Below are positions 18,448 to 27,385 of a stretch of DNA of 64,000 nucleotides, piece after piece. The DNA comes from Gp1-AA122 sp036378535 (GTDB lineage Bacteria > Acidobacteriota > Terriglobia > Terriglobales > Acidobacteriaceae): assembly GCA_036378535.1 (NCBI GenBank), contig DASUWH010000008.1:1-64000 (forward strand). Direction: 5' to 3'. The stretch's first letter is position 1. Every line of letters begins with the position of its first letter. The notes beneath the pieces are model-generated. The model had not been told where the DNA came from and searched no databases. It saw only the letters and a list, made by a program, of their open reading frames with translations. Position numbers and translations under genes: made by a program.

Positions 18448-18648
18448 CTAGAGTGGCCGAACGTTCTCCGCTTGCCAGCCCTTGGGGCCCTTGGTGACGC
18501 TAAATTCGACGGTCTGGCCCTCTTGCAGGCTCTTGAACCCGCCTGCCTGGATAGCCGAAAAATGTACAAAAACATCTTCGCCATTCTGCCGACTGATGAA
18601 GCCGTAGCCTTTGGCGTCGTTGAACCACTTCACTGTTCCTTGTTCCAT
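18448..18648 (-). CDS. cspA: cold-shock protein (CspA family)
   Basis: A 66-aa single cold-shock domain that binds single-stranded RNA and melts structures. RNP1 is KGYGFI (13-18) and RNP2 is VFVHF (26-30), with the typical EQGTVKWFND opening and GPKGWQAENV close. A candidate extended -10 at 18788-18796 would give a leader of about 130 nt, comparable to cold-inducible csp genes. It lies in a neighbourhood with an RRM protein and a DEAD-box helicase. Confidence 0.96.
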   Translation of the reverse strand: MEQGTVKWFNDAKGYGFISRQNGEDVFVHFSAIQAGGFKSLQEGQTVEFSVTKGPKGWQAENVRPL

Positions 18649-18787
18649 AGATGTACTGGTGTTCCTTTTCTGAATTTACGCTGGAGGGAGTCGGCAGAAA
18701 ACTGCGCAGGTTGCTGGCTGTTGAGGCGAGAACTGCTGACGACCGATTCGGTCTAACGTACAGGCTACATCGTACTCTGCAGGCCAG

Positions 18788-18796
18788 AGTATAGCA
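18788..18796 (-). promoter_or_regulatory. extended -10 promoter candidate for cspA
   Basis: TGCTATACT on the minus strand, an extended -10 with no recognisable -35. It predicts a start near 18781 and a ~130-nt leader. The identical 9-mer is found upstream of the DEAD-box helicase gene at 23283-23291. Confidence 0.45.
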
Positions 18797-19307
18797 AGTG
18801 AATTGGTGTTACTTTGCTTAACCCTCGTGTTTTCATGTAGCCATTCGGCCCCGCTGGACAATTAGGGTATTCGCGAAATTGAGAGTAGTATAGAAAGGGT
18901 AGGAGAATGGAGACGTGGTGCGACACCACGCACATGGCAAGATCTTGTTGCAGAGATTATCCACGAATGCGACCTGAGAGGATTACCGATCTGACAACCA
19001 AGCTAAACCACGGTCTTGCAGAAACCCACAGAAACCTTGGGGCGGCAGTGATCGAGAGCGGGAATTCTGCTTTGTAGCTTTACTCAACCCCTCTTAACCT
19101 CGAAGACACACCCGGCAGCTTGCGCCTTCGCGATTGAGAAGAAACTCAGAAGGCACGAGTCGTGTAGTTTTAGCTGCGCCAAGTGGAACTGATCCACGTG
19201 AACACTCGATCTGGGGTGGATTCCTGCCAATATCACGAACGTAGCTATAGAGCAGTTGAAGGGCCAGCCGACTGTTAATCGCGCGAGGGGCGGCCAAGGA
19301 GGCGAAG
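18797..19307. other. gene-free stretch upstream of the small-protein/RRM operon
   Basis: About 510 bases without a firm gene. A 56-codon frame at 18907-19077 (+) exists but has an overly close AGGAG and no recognisable family, so it is not called. The promoter of the 19308 operon should lie here; TATAGA-like sequences near 18891 and 19246 are possible but unsupported by a -35. Confidence 0.5.
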
Positions 19308-19454
19308 ATGTCACGCAAGAACGGCGACAAATCGAGATTCAATCGCGAACGGAAACAGAAGATCGCGCGACGGCAGCGCAATCGTGAATTCCTCAAGAGC
19401 GTGGAACCGCAACCGAGGGCCGGGGTTGAGAAACCCCGCGAGAGGACTGCATGA
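19308..19454 (+). CDS. 48-aa very basic small protein
   Basis: A short frame, MSRKNGDKSRFNRERKQKIA then RRQRNREFLK, with a Pro/Arg tail. About one third of residues are Lys or Arg. The ribosome-binding site is excellent (AAGGAGG, 6 bases before ATG). The stop overlaps the ATG of the next gene in an ATGA, so the two are translationally coupled. Composition resembles small ribosome- or RNA-associated peptides; the function is unknown. Confidence 0.7.
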   Translation: MSRKNGDKSRFNRERKQKIARRQRNREFLKSVEPQPRAGVEKPRERTA

Positions 19455-20068
19455 CAGCTCCCCTCTTAGGTCTCCCCGGCACTGGCGCCAGCGCCAGTTC
19501 CCAAAATGCTGACGCCAAGAAGAAGCGGGTTCTTCTGGTGGACAGTTGCCGAGCCAAACGCGACATCCGTGCCGAGACCATGCGCCGGCTCGGAGCGGAG
19601 GTTGATTGTGCCGCCGACATCAGCGAGGCCCGGGGCTGGTGGAAACCGGATCTCTATGATCTTGTGCTTCTTCATGTCGAAGATGAATTAGCACACCGGG
19701 ACAAGTTCTGCGACGATGTTCGCAGCGCCGCGCCGGGACAGCAAATTGCCTTCCTGGTAGGCAAGCCCAAATATGTCGCTGGCCATCCTAATGGCCAGCG
19801 TGCGTCTGCGGCTGAGCAGGAAGATCCGGTCCTGGCGCCGCATTCGGCGACCATTGCGCCGCCCACATCAGCCGACGGCTCGCAACGGTGGGGCATTCTG
19901 GAGGCTTGCCGGCGGATCTCGGCCGTGCGCTCCGTGGCCGACGCGCGCACGCGGGCGATACGGGAGCGGCCGATGCCGCCGCGCGATTTGGAAACTGCGG
20001 CGCTTAAACGCTCACAGCCACTTCACTCTCAACTATTTGCTGAAATAGATGGAAAGGATAGGCAATGA
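19451..20068 (+). CDS. degenerate receiver-domain protein
   Basis: A 205-aa protein. Residues ~24-115 follow a response-regulator receiver pattern: KKRVLLVDSCRAKRD for strand 1, RRLGAEVDCAADISEA for helix 1 and strand 2, YDLVLLHVED for strand 3 and IAFLVGKPKY for strands 4-5. The usual phospho-acceptor Asp at the end of strand 3 is His (LLHVED) and the acidic pair is reduced to DS, so normal phosphorylation is unlikely. The remainder (~115-205) is Ala/Pro/Arg-rich without a known output domain. ATGA overlaps couple it to the small gene before and the RRM gene after. Confidence 0.72.
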   Translation: MTAPLLGLPGTGASASSQNADAKKKRVLLVDSCRAKRDIRAETMRRLGAEVDCAADISEARGWWKPDLYDLVLLHVEDELAHRDKFCDDVRSAAPGQQIAFLVGKPKYVAGHPNGQRASAAEQEDPVLAPHSATIAPPTSADGSQRWGILEACRRISAVRSVADARTRAIRERPMPPRDLETAALKRSQPLHSQLFAEIDGKDRQ

Positions 20069-20412
20069 AGAATCTGTACGTCGGCAATCTACCTCACAGC
20101 ACAACCGAATCCCAGTTGCGCTCGGCTTTCGAGGCACATGGAGCCGTAGAAAAAGTGACGATCATCATGGATCGTGACACGGGCCGCTCCCGCGGTTTCG
20201 GGTTTGTGGAAATGACGAATGCCAGTGAGGCCGATAAGGCCATTTCCGCTTTGAACGGAACCGACTTCGGGGGTCGCACGCTAACCATCAACGAAGCCAA
20301 GCCAAAAACCGATCGGCCACGAGGCGGCGGGCAGCGGTTTGGCGGCGGCGGTGGACGCGACCGGGATGACTATCGCGGGCATGCGCGCCAGCCTCGCGAA
20401 CCGCGCTGGTAA
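20065..20412 (+). CDS. RRM RNA-binding protein with Gly/Arg tail
   Basis: A 115-aa protein with one RNA-recognition motif: RNP2 LYVGNL at residues 4-9 and RNP1 RGFGFVEM at 43-50, with the two aromatic residues that stack on RNA bases. The tail from ~85 is Gly/Arg/Asp-rich (RGGGQRFGGGGGRDRDD), as in cyanobacterial and acidobacterial cold-responsive Rbp proteins. Its ATG overlaps the stop of the degenerate receiver gene (ATGA), implying tight stoichiometry. Likely an RNA chaperone; targets are unknown. Confidence 0.93.
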   Translation: MKNLYVGNLPHSTTESQLRSAFEAHGAVEKVTIIMDRDTGRSRGFGFVEMTNASEADKAISALNGTDFGGRTLTINEAKPKTDRPRGGGQRFGGGGGRDRDDYRGHARQPREPRW

Positions 20413-20499
20413 CTGGGAACGGAAATTCTTCTGAAGGGGTGACGTGTGTCACACCACTGCATCCGTTGTGTATCCACTGCATAAATCTGGAGGACGCGT

Positions 20500-20736
20500 A
20501 TGCCAAAAGGCCGCTCAACCTTTACGAAACGCCAGAAAGAACAAGCACGCCAGCAGAAGCAACGAGACAAGGCCATGCGGAGGAGCGAGCGCAAACAAGC
20601 CAAACCGCAGAGTCCGGCAGACGAGATGCGCGAATTGCACGAGCACGCTGCGGCGCAGGCAGCGCTGTTTGATGTCCCGGGGCATCAGGAATCAGTTGGC
20701 CGCGATGACGACCATTTCGAGGAGATGGAGCACTAG
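20500..20736 (+). CDS. small Lys/Arg/Gln-rich protein of unknown function
   Basis: A 78-aa protein. GGAGG lies 6 bases before the ATG. The N-terminal half is very basic and helical (FTKRQKEQARQQKQRDKAMR) and the C-terminal half is acidic (DDDHFEEMEH), giving a strongly polarised charge. I do not recognise a family beyond similarity in style to the small basic proteins that accompany RRM genes. It follows the RRM gene by 87 bases and is probably in the same transcript. Confidence 0.7.
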   Translation: MPKGRSTFTKRQKEQARQQKQRDKAMRRSERKQAKPQSPADEMRELHEHAAAQAALFDVPGHQESVGRDDDHFEEMEH

Positions 20737-20905
20737 CTGGCAGAGTTGGGTTCCGAGTTTCCTACACCATGCATCGCATCTCGATCCACCAACGGTGACT
20801 CAAACCCAGGCTGACGATGGCGTCGATCACCCATCGCCGGCCAGGGAGCGAGTCGTTGTGCGGTTCCCACGAGACCTAACGAACACAGAAAGAAGATAAT
20901 CAGTG

Positions 20906-21115
20906 ATGAAGAACACGAAATTTCTCGTGAAAATCAATCGGACCGGCAGTCCGCGTCCGCAATATGTTCAGCGAGTTAACAACGCGGGTGTCGAGACTAC
21001 ATCCGACCGCAAGCGGGCGCTGATCATGGCGAAATTCACCGCGCAGGATGCCATGAAATCGCTCCAGAACGCCCGCTGCATGGCCGAACTGATCCCAATC
21101 CAGGTATCCGCCTAG
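20906..21115 (+). CDS. 69-aa protein of unknown function
   Basis: MKNTKFLVKINRTGSPRPQY, then VQRVNNAGVETTSDRKRALI and a helical C-terminus (FTAQDAMKSLQNARCMAELI). An AAGAAGAT lies ~11 bases upstream; a GTG directly before the ATG is an alternative start. No family is recognised. It is the last gene of the plus-strand run that begins at 19308 and ends convergent with the 253-aa gene. Confidence 0.6.
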   Translation: MKNTKFLVKINRTGSPRPQYVQRVNNAGVETTSDRKRALIMAKFTAQDAMKSLQNARCMAELIPIQVSA

Positions 21116-21123
21116 CGCGAAGA

Positions 21124-21885
21124 TCATTTACGCCTTGCCGGTGGCAGGGCACGGCGAGTGGCTTCCAGAGTTCTGATCAGGGATTGTTGGGGGAGCTTCT
21201 GGATAATCGGCTCGATCATCCATGCCATCCCGAAGGGCACGTCGCGGGTCAGTGAGAGCGCACGGCACTCCACGTAGACGCCCTCGTCCCGCTGCTCGAA
21301 CCGCCAATACGAGTACAGCCGCCACAAAAACCCGTAACCCCTGTCTGGCGGGAGCACTTTTTCTTTGGCGGTCCCAGCGTCTTCGACCTCAGAAATTCGA
21401 GTCGTGCACGAGCGGCACAGCCAGCGCGTCCGGCTCACCGGGCGATAGTGCACCTCGTGCTCTGTATCCAGCACGACGGTGATGATTTTCTTTTTCAACA
21501 GTCGCAAAAAGATCTGGAAATCGTTTCCGTCGCGGGCCAGCAGTTTCGAGTCGACCACCTCGGGCGAGTAGATGCTCTTATGATTGTCATAGTCCTGAAT
21601 CAGCGCCAATGTGTCATCCAGACACGTTGCAGAAATGAGCACCGATCCCACCCAATCATGGATCAATCCTCCGGGTACTTTGACTGGTCCTGAACCGGAC
21701 CAGAATTGAGCCACCACTTCCCCACCCCGGATTCGCTGCCATCTTTTGGAGTCTTGCTCGGACCAAAGAAACAGGGCACTGCCGTGCAGTGCCCTATCCA
21801 TGATCGTCTCGGCTTCGCGCACATACGCTGTGAAGTCGTCTAGAGTCTCAGCCCGCAACTCCACCGGTGGCGCAGTTTTCGGCAT
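21124..21885 (-). CDS. 253-aa protein of unknown function (possible helix-grip fold)
   Basis: The protein begins PPVELRAETLDDFTAYVREA, has a segment GGLIHDWVGSVLISATCLDD and a long middle region of alternating strands, and ends in a basic tail (RALPPARRK). GLIHDWVG and VYVECRALSLTRDVPFGMAW resemble acidobacterial hypothetical proteins with a START/SRPBCC-like layout, but this is by style only. There is no signal peptide. It is the downstream neighbour of the DEAD-box helicase gene (24 bases) and may share its transcript. Confidence 0.6.
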   Translation of the reverse strand: MPKTAPPVELRAETLDDFTAYVREAETIMDRALHGSALFLWSEQDSKRWQRIRGGEVVAQFWSGSGPVKVPGGLIHDWVGSVLISATCLDDTLALIQDYDNHKSIYSPEVVDSKLLARDGNDFQIFLRLLKKKIITVVLDTEHEVHYRPVSRTRWLCRSCTTRISEVEDAGTAKEKVLPPDRGYGFLWRLYSYWRFEQRDEGVYVECRALSLTRDVPFGMAWMIEPIIQKLPQQSLIRTLEATRRALPPARRK

Positions 21886-21909
21886 GCCTGCGATTGTCTC
21901 GCATTTTGC

Positions 21910-23100
21910 CTAAACAAACACTTCGCCGGGCAGGGCGGTCAAGGTTCGGCTGGCGAGCGTATTTTGCACGACTCGCTGCGGCCGGTTGGACGACTCCAAC
22001 TGCTTGCGCTCGATGCGGAGTTGCAGCGTCCGCTCGATGCTTCTCAGGTCCGCCAGATCTGCGGCAGTCACGATGGTCGAGGCCCGCCCCTGACAGCCCG
22101 CCCGCCCTGTACGTCCGACGCGATGGATAAAATCCTCCGCGATTTTGGGCAGATCGTAGTTGATGACGTGAGCCACGTCGTCCACATGCAAGCCGCGTGC
22201 AGCGATATCGGTGGCCACCAGGACCTGATAACGGCCTTCCTGGAATCCACTCAGGGCGCTGTTGCGCTGGGACTGCGAGCGGTCACCATGAATCATGGCG
22301 GCATTGAAGCCGTCGCGCAGCAACTCTTTCGCGAGGCGTTCGGTACCGCGTTTGGTCCGAGTGAAGATCAGGGTCTGGCCTTCCTGGTCATAAAGGAGTT
22401 GCCGGAGGATATCCAGCTTCTCGTTGGGACGGACTTCATAGGCAGTAAGTTGAACGCTGGTTGCCGGCTTCAGCACCGAGCCCAGCGCGATGCGAATGGG
22501 CTGACGCATGTAGTCATTGACGAGCCGCGCCACGGATTGCTCCATGGTGGCCGAGAAACACAGCGTCTGCCGCTGGCTGGGCAATAGGCCAAGAATGCGC
22601 TGGATTGCCGGCAGGAAGCCCATGTCGAGCATGCGGTCAGCTTCGTCGAGGACGAGGATTTCAATCCCGCGCAAGTCCACCAGTCGCCGATCAATAAAGT
22701 CCTGCAGGCGTCCGGGAGTCGCAATGATCAGACCCGAGCCCCGGCGCACAGCTTGAATCTGAGTCTTCTCCGAGAGACCACCGACGATCAATGCCGCTTT
22801 CGCTAGCTGTCTGTTGCGGAGTTGCTCATATTGCGCGTGTACTTGCATCGCGAGTTCGCGCGTTGGCAGCAACACCAGCGCGCTCGGTTGCCGCGATCCT
22901 TTCCGGTTCAGCAATTCGATTACGGGAATGAGAAACGCAAGCGTCTTGCCGGTCCCGGTCTGGGCCGTGCCAATCACGTCTTTGCCTTCCAAAGCAGGCG
23001 TGATCGCGCGCTCCTGGATAGGCGTTAGTTGAGTAAATTGAGCTGCCGCCAGCTTCTCCTGCAAGGTAGAAGACAGGGGCAGTTCCGTAAAGTTCATCAT
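21910..23100 (-). CDS. DEAD-box ATP-dependent RNA helicase (RhlE/DeaD type)
   Basis: A 396-aa helicase that unwinds short RNA duplexes using ATP. Motifs are in order: Q-motif LTPIQERAI with Q29, Walker A AQTGTGKT (46-53), PTREL (79-83), TPGR (128-131), DEAD (152-155), SAT (183-185), and HRVGRTGR in the second RecA-like domain. There is no long C-terminal RNA-binding extension, only ~60 residues, so it is nearer RhlE than DeaD/CsdA. A TGCTATACT element at 23283 suggests a ~175-nt leader. Located 3.3 kb from cspA, it may act in cold or RNA-stress adaptation. Confidence 0.94.
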   Translation of the reverse strand: MMNFTELPLSSTLQEKLAAAQFTQLTPIQERAITPALEGKDVIGTAQTGTGKTLAFLIPVIELLNRKGSRQPSALVLLPTRELAMQVHAQYEQLRNRQLAKAALIVGGLSEKTQIQAVRRGSGLIIATPGRLQDFIDRRLVDLRGIEILVLDEADRMLDMGFLPAIQRILGLLPSQRQTLCFSATMEQSVARLVNDYMRQPIRIALGSVLKPATSVQLTAYEVRPNEKLDILRQLLYDQEGQTLIFTRTKRGTERLAKELLRDGFNAAMIHGDRSQSQRNSALSGFQEGRYQVLVATDIAARGLHVDDVAHVINYDLPKIAEDFIHRVGRTGRAGCQGRASTIVTAADLADLRSIERTLQLRIERKQLESSNRPQRVVQNTLASRTLTALPGEVFV

Positions 23101-23282
23101 TTAAGTTTTTTATCTTTCTGGAGGGGCCTGGTGTCACACACTCAGACACAAGTCACTAGCGTCCACGCCGCTCGCACAATCTTAGTTTTACGCTGAATTA
23201 AACGGCGGGCAGGAAAGGCGGAGATGGATCTGGTCGCGAGGACCACCGCGTCACGAGCAAACCGTGGCAATAGCGTCGATTT

Positions 23283-23291
23283 AGTATAGCA
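23283..23291 (-). promoter_or_regulatory. extended -10 promoter candidate for the DEAD-box gene
   Basis: TGCTATACT on the minus strand, identical to the element upstream of cspA. No -35 is seen. Predicted start near 23276. Confidence 0.42.
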
Positions 23292-23387
23292 CAAAGCAGA
23301 TTTACAGGCCGGATATGATGATTCATTGGCCGCGCTTCCCTTCCGTTGCTGGGCTGGGTGCGAGGTCGAACCGTTCCCCTCTGTGAT

Positions 23388-26300
23388 CTAGAACTCCAAG
23401 TGCAGCGCCATCTGGAGAAAGCGCGGGCTGCCGATGCTGTGTTGCAGCGTTCCCAAGTTTCCCGACGGCGGGAACGCATATCCGAAGGGCCCATTGCAGG
23501 AAGGATCACCCGACGGCGGATAGCAAAAACCAGGATTAAATCTGACGTCATTGCTCGGGATGTCAAAGCTGGGATGGTTGAATATGTTGAACGCCGTCAG
23601 GTCATAGCGCAGCGAATAACGTTCGTGCAGCTTGAAGTTTTTCGATAAACCGAAATCGAAGCGCGCCTGGAAGGAACCACGGAAGATGTTACGTCCTCCG
23701 TTGGCATAACCGTTCTCGAAATTATCGCAAGCGCCGGTGCCTGGATCACACGGTGGTACGCCGTTGGTACCTGGAGCGTAGGGTGCGGGTACACCAAAAG
23801 CAGCGGCATTCAGCACCGGCTTGTTCGCGTTCACTCCGGTTGTGCCCTGCAGGATTGGGTTAGTGGCGGTTGCCCCGAATCCTCCCACCGGAACGATCGG
23901 ATTGGTAATGAAGTCCTGCCCGTCGCCCCAGTAAATACTGGCAGCGCCGCCGCTGAAATCAATCACGCTGTAGGGCTGACCGCTCTGCAAAACGACAACC
24001 CCATTGAGTCCCCATCCATTCACGATCTGTCCTGCCCATCCCTTCACCGCAGAGAATGAAGGCAATTCATAGTGATAGTGGACGGTAAACACGTGCGTAC
24101 GATCGAAATCGGAGTTCCCATAGGAAGAGCGAGGATTGTTTGGATCGTTGCCGTTGTAGAACAAGCCCAGGCCACTTTGCTCGTCCAGAGTATGAGAGTA
24201 CGTGTAGGAGCCGCTAACCTGTAAACCACGACTCATGCGCTTGGTCACACCAACCTGCAGCGCCTGATAATTGGATATGCCAACTGTCCGGTTAAAGTCG
24301 GAGTTCGGGTCATATCCGAGATAGGGCGCGCGCAGCGCCACATTTCCGGCACAAAATCCAACCACAAACGTGCACACCGATTCCGCGTTCACGCCGGGAA
24401 CCTGAGTGCCGTACGAATAGTTCTGCTGGAAAGGGCCTCCGGCCAGAATCGGGCTTTGCGGAGTGGCGATGCGCGCCTGGTTAAAGGGCAGAGGCACGGT
24501 TTCGTGGACTCCGTGATTGCCAACGTAGCCCAGGGTGAACACCAGCGTATTCACCGGTTGCCATTGCAGGTCCAGAGTCCAGTTCTCTGAATAAGGCAAA
24601 GTATTTCTAGGATCGTATCCACCGAAAAACAGAGGACTGCAACCACTCTCGCCTATGGAGTTGCAGTAGGGCGTTTGCTGATTGATCAGTTGATTCGCGT
24701 TCGGAACCAGAGCCCTGACGGAAGAGAGATTCGACGGAGGCGGAGGAGGCGGCGCCGTACCGAAGGGGACGCCGAAGGTTGCATTGGGGACAGCAAAGAA
24801 TGGCACAACGAAAGGCTCCTCGACGGTGACACCGAACGGGCCGCTGATGCCGCCACCCGCCGGAGGAGACAACTCGGCAAAGTATTCGCCGCGATCGTAG
24901 TACATCCCGAATCCGGCGCGCACCACGATGTTCCTCACAAAGGACGGGCTATAGACGACGCCAATACGGGGAGCAAAGCCCCACTGCCGTCCCGTCAGTG
25001 TGGAGTTGCTCACTCCTTTGCTACCGAAAGCACTGTTGTTGCCGGCAACTACCAACCCAATATTTGTTATCTGATCGGCCGCAACGTTATACGAGTAATC
25101 CTGAGCATAGAAGTTGGTAAGCAGCCCGTTCTTCTCGTAGAGAGGGCCGTCCCAATCCCATCTCACGCCAACATTGACCATTAAATTTGGTTTGATTCGG
25201 ATATTATCCTGCGCAAAAAGTCCGGCTTGCTTACTGCGGTAGTGGCGATTGCTGGCGCCATTGAGAATTTCGGAGGCATCCTGATTGCCGCAGGACACGG
25301 TGTTCGGTCCGCATAGCTGCCCAGTCAGGAACCCGGGGAAATCATTGAAGGTCAAACGTGCGACCTCGTTATTCCGGTTGATGACGTTCAGTTGGGTGTA
25401 ATCGAAATTGAATCCCGTCGCGATGTTATGCCGGCCATGTACCCACCTGAGATTGCTGGCCCAAGCGAAATTGTTTTGAAAGATGCCGGCGTTCGCGAAA
25501 TTGTCCGTCGGGCCAATCGACAACGTGTTCACGAAAAGGTTGTCGGCGTTCCTGATGTTGATGGTGGGAAAAAGATTAAGCCCGAGCAGGCTCATGCCCA
25601 CATCGGACGGTTTGAGCGCCTGGCCCGTGGTGGAAAATGCTTTTTCTCGAATGAAGCCAAAGCGCTGCTCCCACGTCAGATTCGGGGTTAGCGCCGTCGT
25701 GTTATCGAGCGAAATAGTCTGGCTGCCCGCATCCATGGTCTGCGGGAAGCCCACTAACTGGCTCTCTGCGAAAGGGGTGGTGTTGGGATCGCGCTGATAA
25801 TAGTACTTAACTGCCAGGCGATCCTTTGCGCCAAAGTTGTAATCGACGTTCGCGTTTACCTGGTCAGCGCTGAAACGTGAGTTTGGCCCTTGGACAGCCG
25901 CGTCGAAACCCTGGGTCTGCAAATTAGCCAGCTGGCTACCGGTAGCCGCGTTTGGGATCAAGAAGCTTCCGTCCGGCGCCTTAGCCGTCATAAGCGCAAG
26001 AGCCTGCGGCGCGATTTGACCGGGTTGAATGCTGGAGCCGAACTCGCTATTAGCGAGATTTGCGAGGGCCTGCGCACTACGATCGCTGGTCAGCCCCGGG
26101 GGAACCGACACCAGAGAGGTCGCCAGCAATTGATCGCTGACGCGCTGGCCCTGGTAAGAACCGAAAAAGAATAGTTTGTCTTTCTTGATCGGACCGCCCA
26201 CGTAACCGCCGAACACGTTGCGATGCATATTCGGCCGCTGCAACTGGTTATGGTTAAAGAACCACTGGTTGGCGTTCCAGCCGGTTTGCTGGTGATACTC

Positions 26301-27209
26301 GTAGGCGCCGCCGTGCAACTGATTGGTGCCCGACTTGGTGGTCAGTTCGATATGTGCGCCGCTATTGGATCCCTGCGACGCATCGTACATCGCCGAACTG
26401 ACGTGCATCTCCTGGACTGTTTCCGGCGGCGGCGACGGGAGTGCCTGGCCAATCGCGCCATACACCGACGTGCTGGTCACAATCTCGCCGCTAGGATTGT
26501 TGCCGTTCCCGTTCTCGCCGATGTTTACGGCAACCCGGCTCGAAGTGACCTGGCTCGTGGATTTGCCGTTAAAAATGTTGTTGGCATTAACGCCGTTGAA
26601 ACTGAAACTGTTGCTGGTGTCACGCTGGCCATTGGCCCAGATGGCCTGATTACCCAGACCGGCATTAGTTCCCGCCGTGTTCAACAAGTCAGCATTCACC
26701 CCCGGACTCAGAATTGCGAGCTGGGTAAAACTGCCGGTTCCGAGCGGTACATTTTCGATCTGCTGATCGCTAAGCGTGTAACCGGTGGTGGTGTCGGTCT
26801 CGTTGAGGAGCGGGGTTGCGTTCACGGTGACAGACTCGGCTTGGGCTCCCGGATGAAGCCTGGCATTCACGGTGGTGGTCCGGTTGCTTTGCACCAGGAT
26901 CTGCGGGAAGACCACCTCACCGAATCCTTCTTTATTGAACTTCACTTCATAGGTCCCAATAGGAAGGTCGGCGGCGTTATAGGAACCGTCGTTTCGTGTC
27001 GCTGCCGTGATGGCAAGATTCGTGGAGACATTCCGAATCCTCACAGCGGCGCCGGGAACAACCGCGCCGCTGATATCCGTAACCGTGCCGGTCACCGCCC
27101 CTAGCGTTTGTTGTGCTACAGACGGCTGTGAACCGGCTATGACGACTAATACTGTGAACAAGCAGCAGAAAAGGCGGAAATCAGGAGCTGAAAATCGAGA
27201 CGAAGACAT
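23388..27209 (-). CDS. Oar-type TonB-dependent receptor 1
   Basis: A 1273-aa outer-membrane protein. The signal peptide covers ~1-32 (LFCCLFTVLVVIAGSQ). A carboxypeptidase-regulatory-like (Ig-like) domain at ~33-120 has GAVTGTVTDISGAVVPGAAV and TYEVKFNKEGF. A TonB plug follows (DQQIENVPLGTGSFTQLAIL). A very long beta-barrel ends in an aromatic residue (MALHLEF). This is the architecture of myxobacterial Oar and of the many acidobacterial paralogues thought to import large organic ligands. The substrate is unknown. It is monocistronic as far as can be seen, with two similar genes 10-18 kb away. Confidence 0.92.
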   Translation of the reverse strand: MSSSRFSAPDFRLFCCLFTVLVVIAGSQPSVAQQTLGAVTGTVTDISGAVVPGAAVRIRNVSTNLAITAATRNDGSYNAADLPIGTYEVKFNKEGFGEVVFPQILVQSNRTTTVNARLHPGAQAESVTVNATPLLNETDTTTGYTLSDQQIENVPLGTGSFTQLAILSPGVNADLLNTAGTNAGLGNQAIWANGQRDTSNSFSFNGVNANNIFNGKSTSQVTSSRVAVNIGENGNGNNPSGEIVTSTSVYGAIGQALPSPPPETVQEMHVSSAMYDASQGSNSGAHIELTTKSGTNQLHGGAYEYHQQTGWNANQWFFNHNQLQRPNMHRNVFGGYVGGPIKKDKLFFFGSYQGQRVSDQLLATSLVSVPPGLTSDRSAQALANLANSEFGSSIQPGQIAPQALALMTAKAPDGSFLIPNAATGSQLANLQTQGFDAAVQGPNSRFSADQVNANVDYNFGAKDRLAVKYYYQRDPNTTPFAESQLVGFPQTMDAGSQTISLDNTTALTPNLTWEQRFGFIREKAFSTTGQALKPSDVGMSLLGLNLFPTINIRNADNLFVNTLSIGPTDNFANAGIFQNNFAWASNLRWVHGRHNIATGFNFDYTQLNVINRNNEVARLTFNDFPGFLTGQLCGPNTVSCGNQDASEILNGASNRHYRSKQAGLFAQDNIRIKPNLMVNVGVRWDWDGPLYEKNGLLTNFYAQDYSYNVAADQITNIGLVVAGNNSAFGSKGVSNSTLTGRQWGFAPRIGVVYSPSFVRNIVVRAGFGMYYDRGEYFAELSPPAGGGISGPFGVTVEEPFVVPFFAVPNATFGVPFGTAPPPPPPSNLSSVRALVPNANQLINQQTPYCNSIGESGCSPLFFGGYDPRNTLPYSENWTLDLQWQPVNTLVFTLGYVGNHGVHETVPLPFNQARIATPQSPILAGGPFQQNYSYGTQVPGVNAESVCTFVVGFCAGNVALRAPYLGYDPNSDFNRTVGISNYQALQVGVTKRMSRGLQVSGSYTYSHTLDEQSGLGLFYNGNDPNNPRSSYGNSDFDRTHVFTVHYHYELPSFSAVKGWAGQIVNGWGLNGVVVLQSGQPYSVIDFSGGAASIYWGDGQDFITNPIVPVGGFGATATNPILQGTTGVNANKPVLNAAAFGVPAPYAPGTNGVPPCDPGTGACDNFENGYANGGRNIFRGSFQARFDFGLSKNFKLHERYSLRYDLTAFNIFNHPSFDIPSNDVRFNPGFCYPPSGDPSCNGPFGYAFPPSGNLGTLQHSIGSPRFLQMALHLEF

Positions 27210-27385
27210 AGTCCAACCACCCTCGGAAGTGAGTTGAATAGGGCAGAAGTTTTATCACAAATTTGACCGATTCTCACATTAAATACGTTTAACAATTGCC
27301 GTGACAAAATCCGGTTTGTCCCTTGCGCACCGCAAGACGAGTTTGCCTTGACGGTTAATTTCTGATCGAGGCTCTGCCCCGGAGT

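Noticed and set aside
18226..18756. 176-codon plus-strand frame across cspA
   Set aside because: Runs antisense to cspA and its terminator, and its translation has no recognisable features.
18907..19077. 56-codon plus-strand frame METWCDTTHMARSCC...
   Set aside because: AGGAG lies too close to the ATG, no family is recognised, and no coupling to a neighbour exists. It remains possible but unsupported.
26223..27104. 293-codon frame antisense to Oar-like receptor 1
   Set aside because: Shadow of a well-supported gene; low-complexity translation with no family features.
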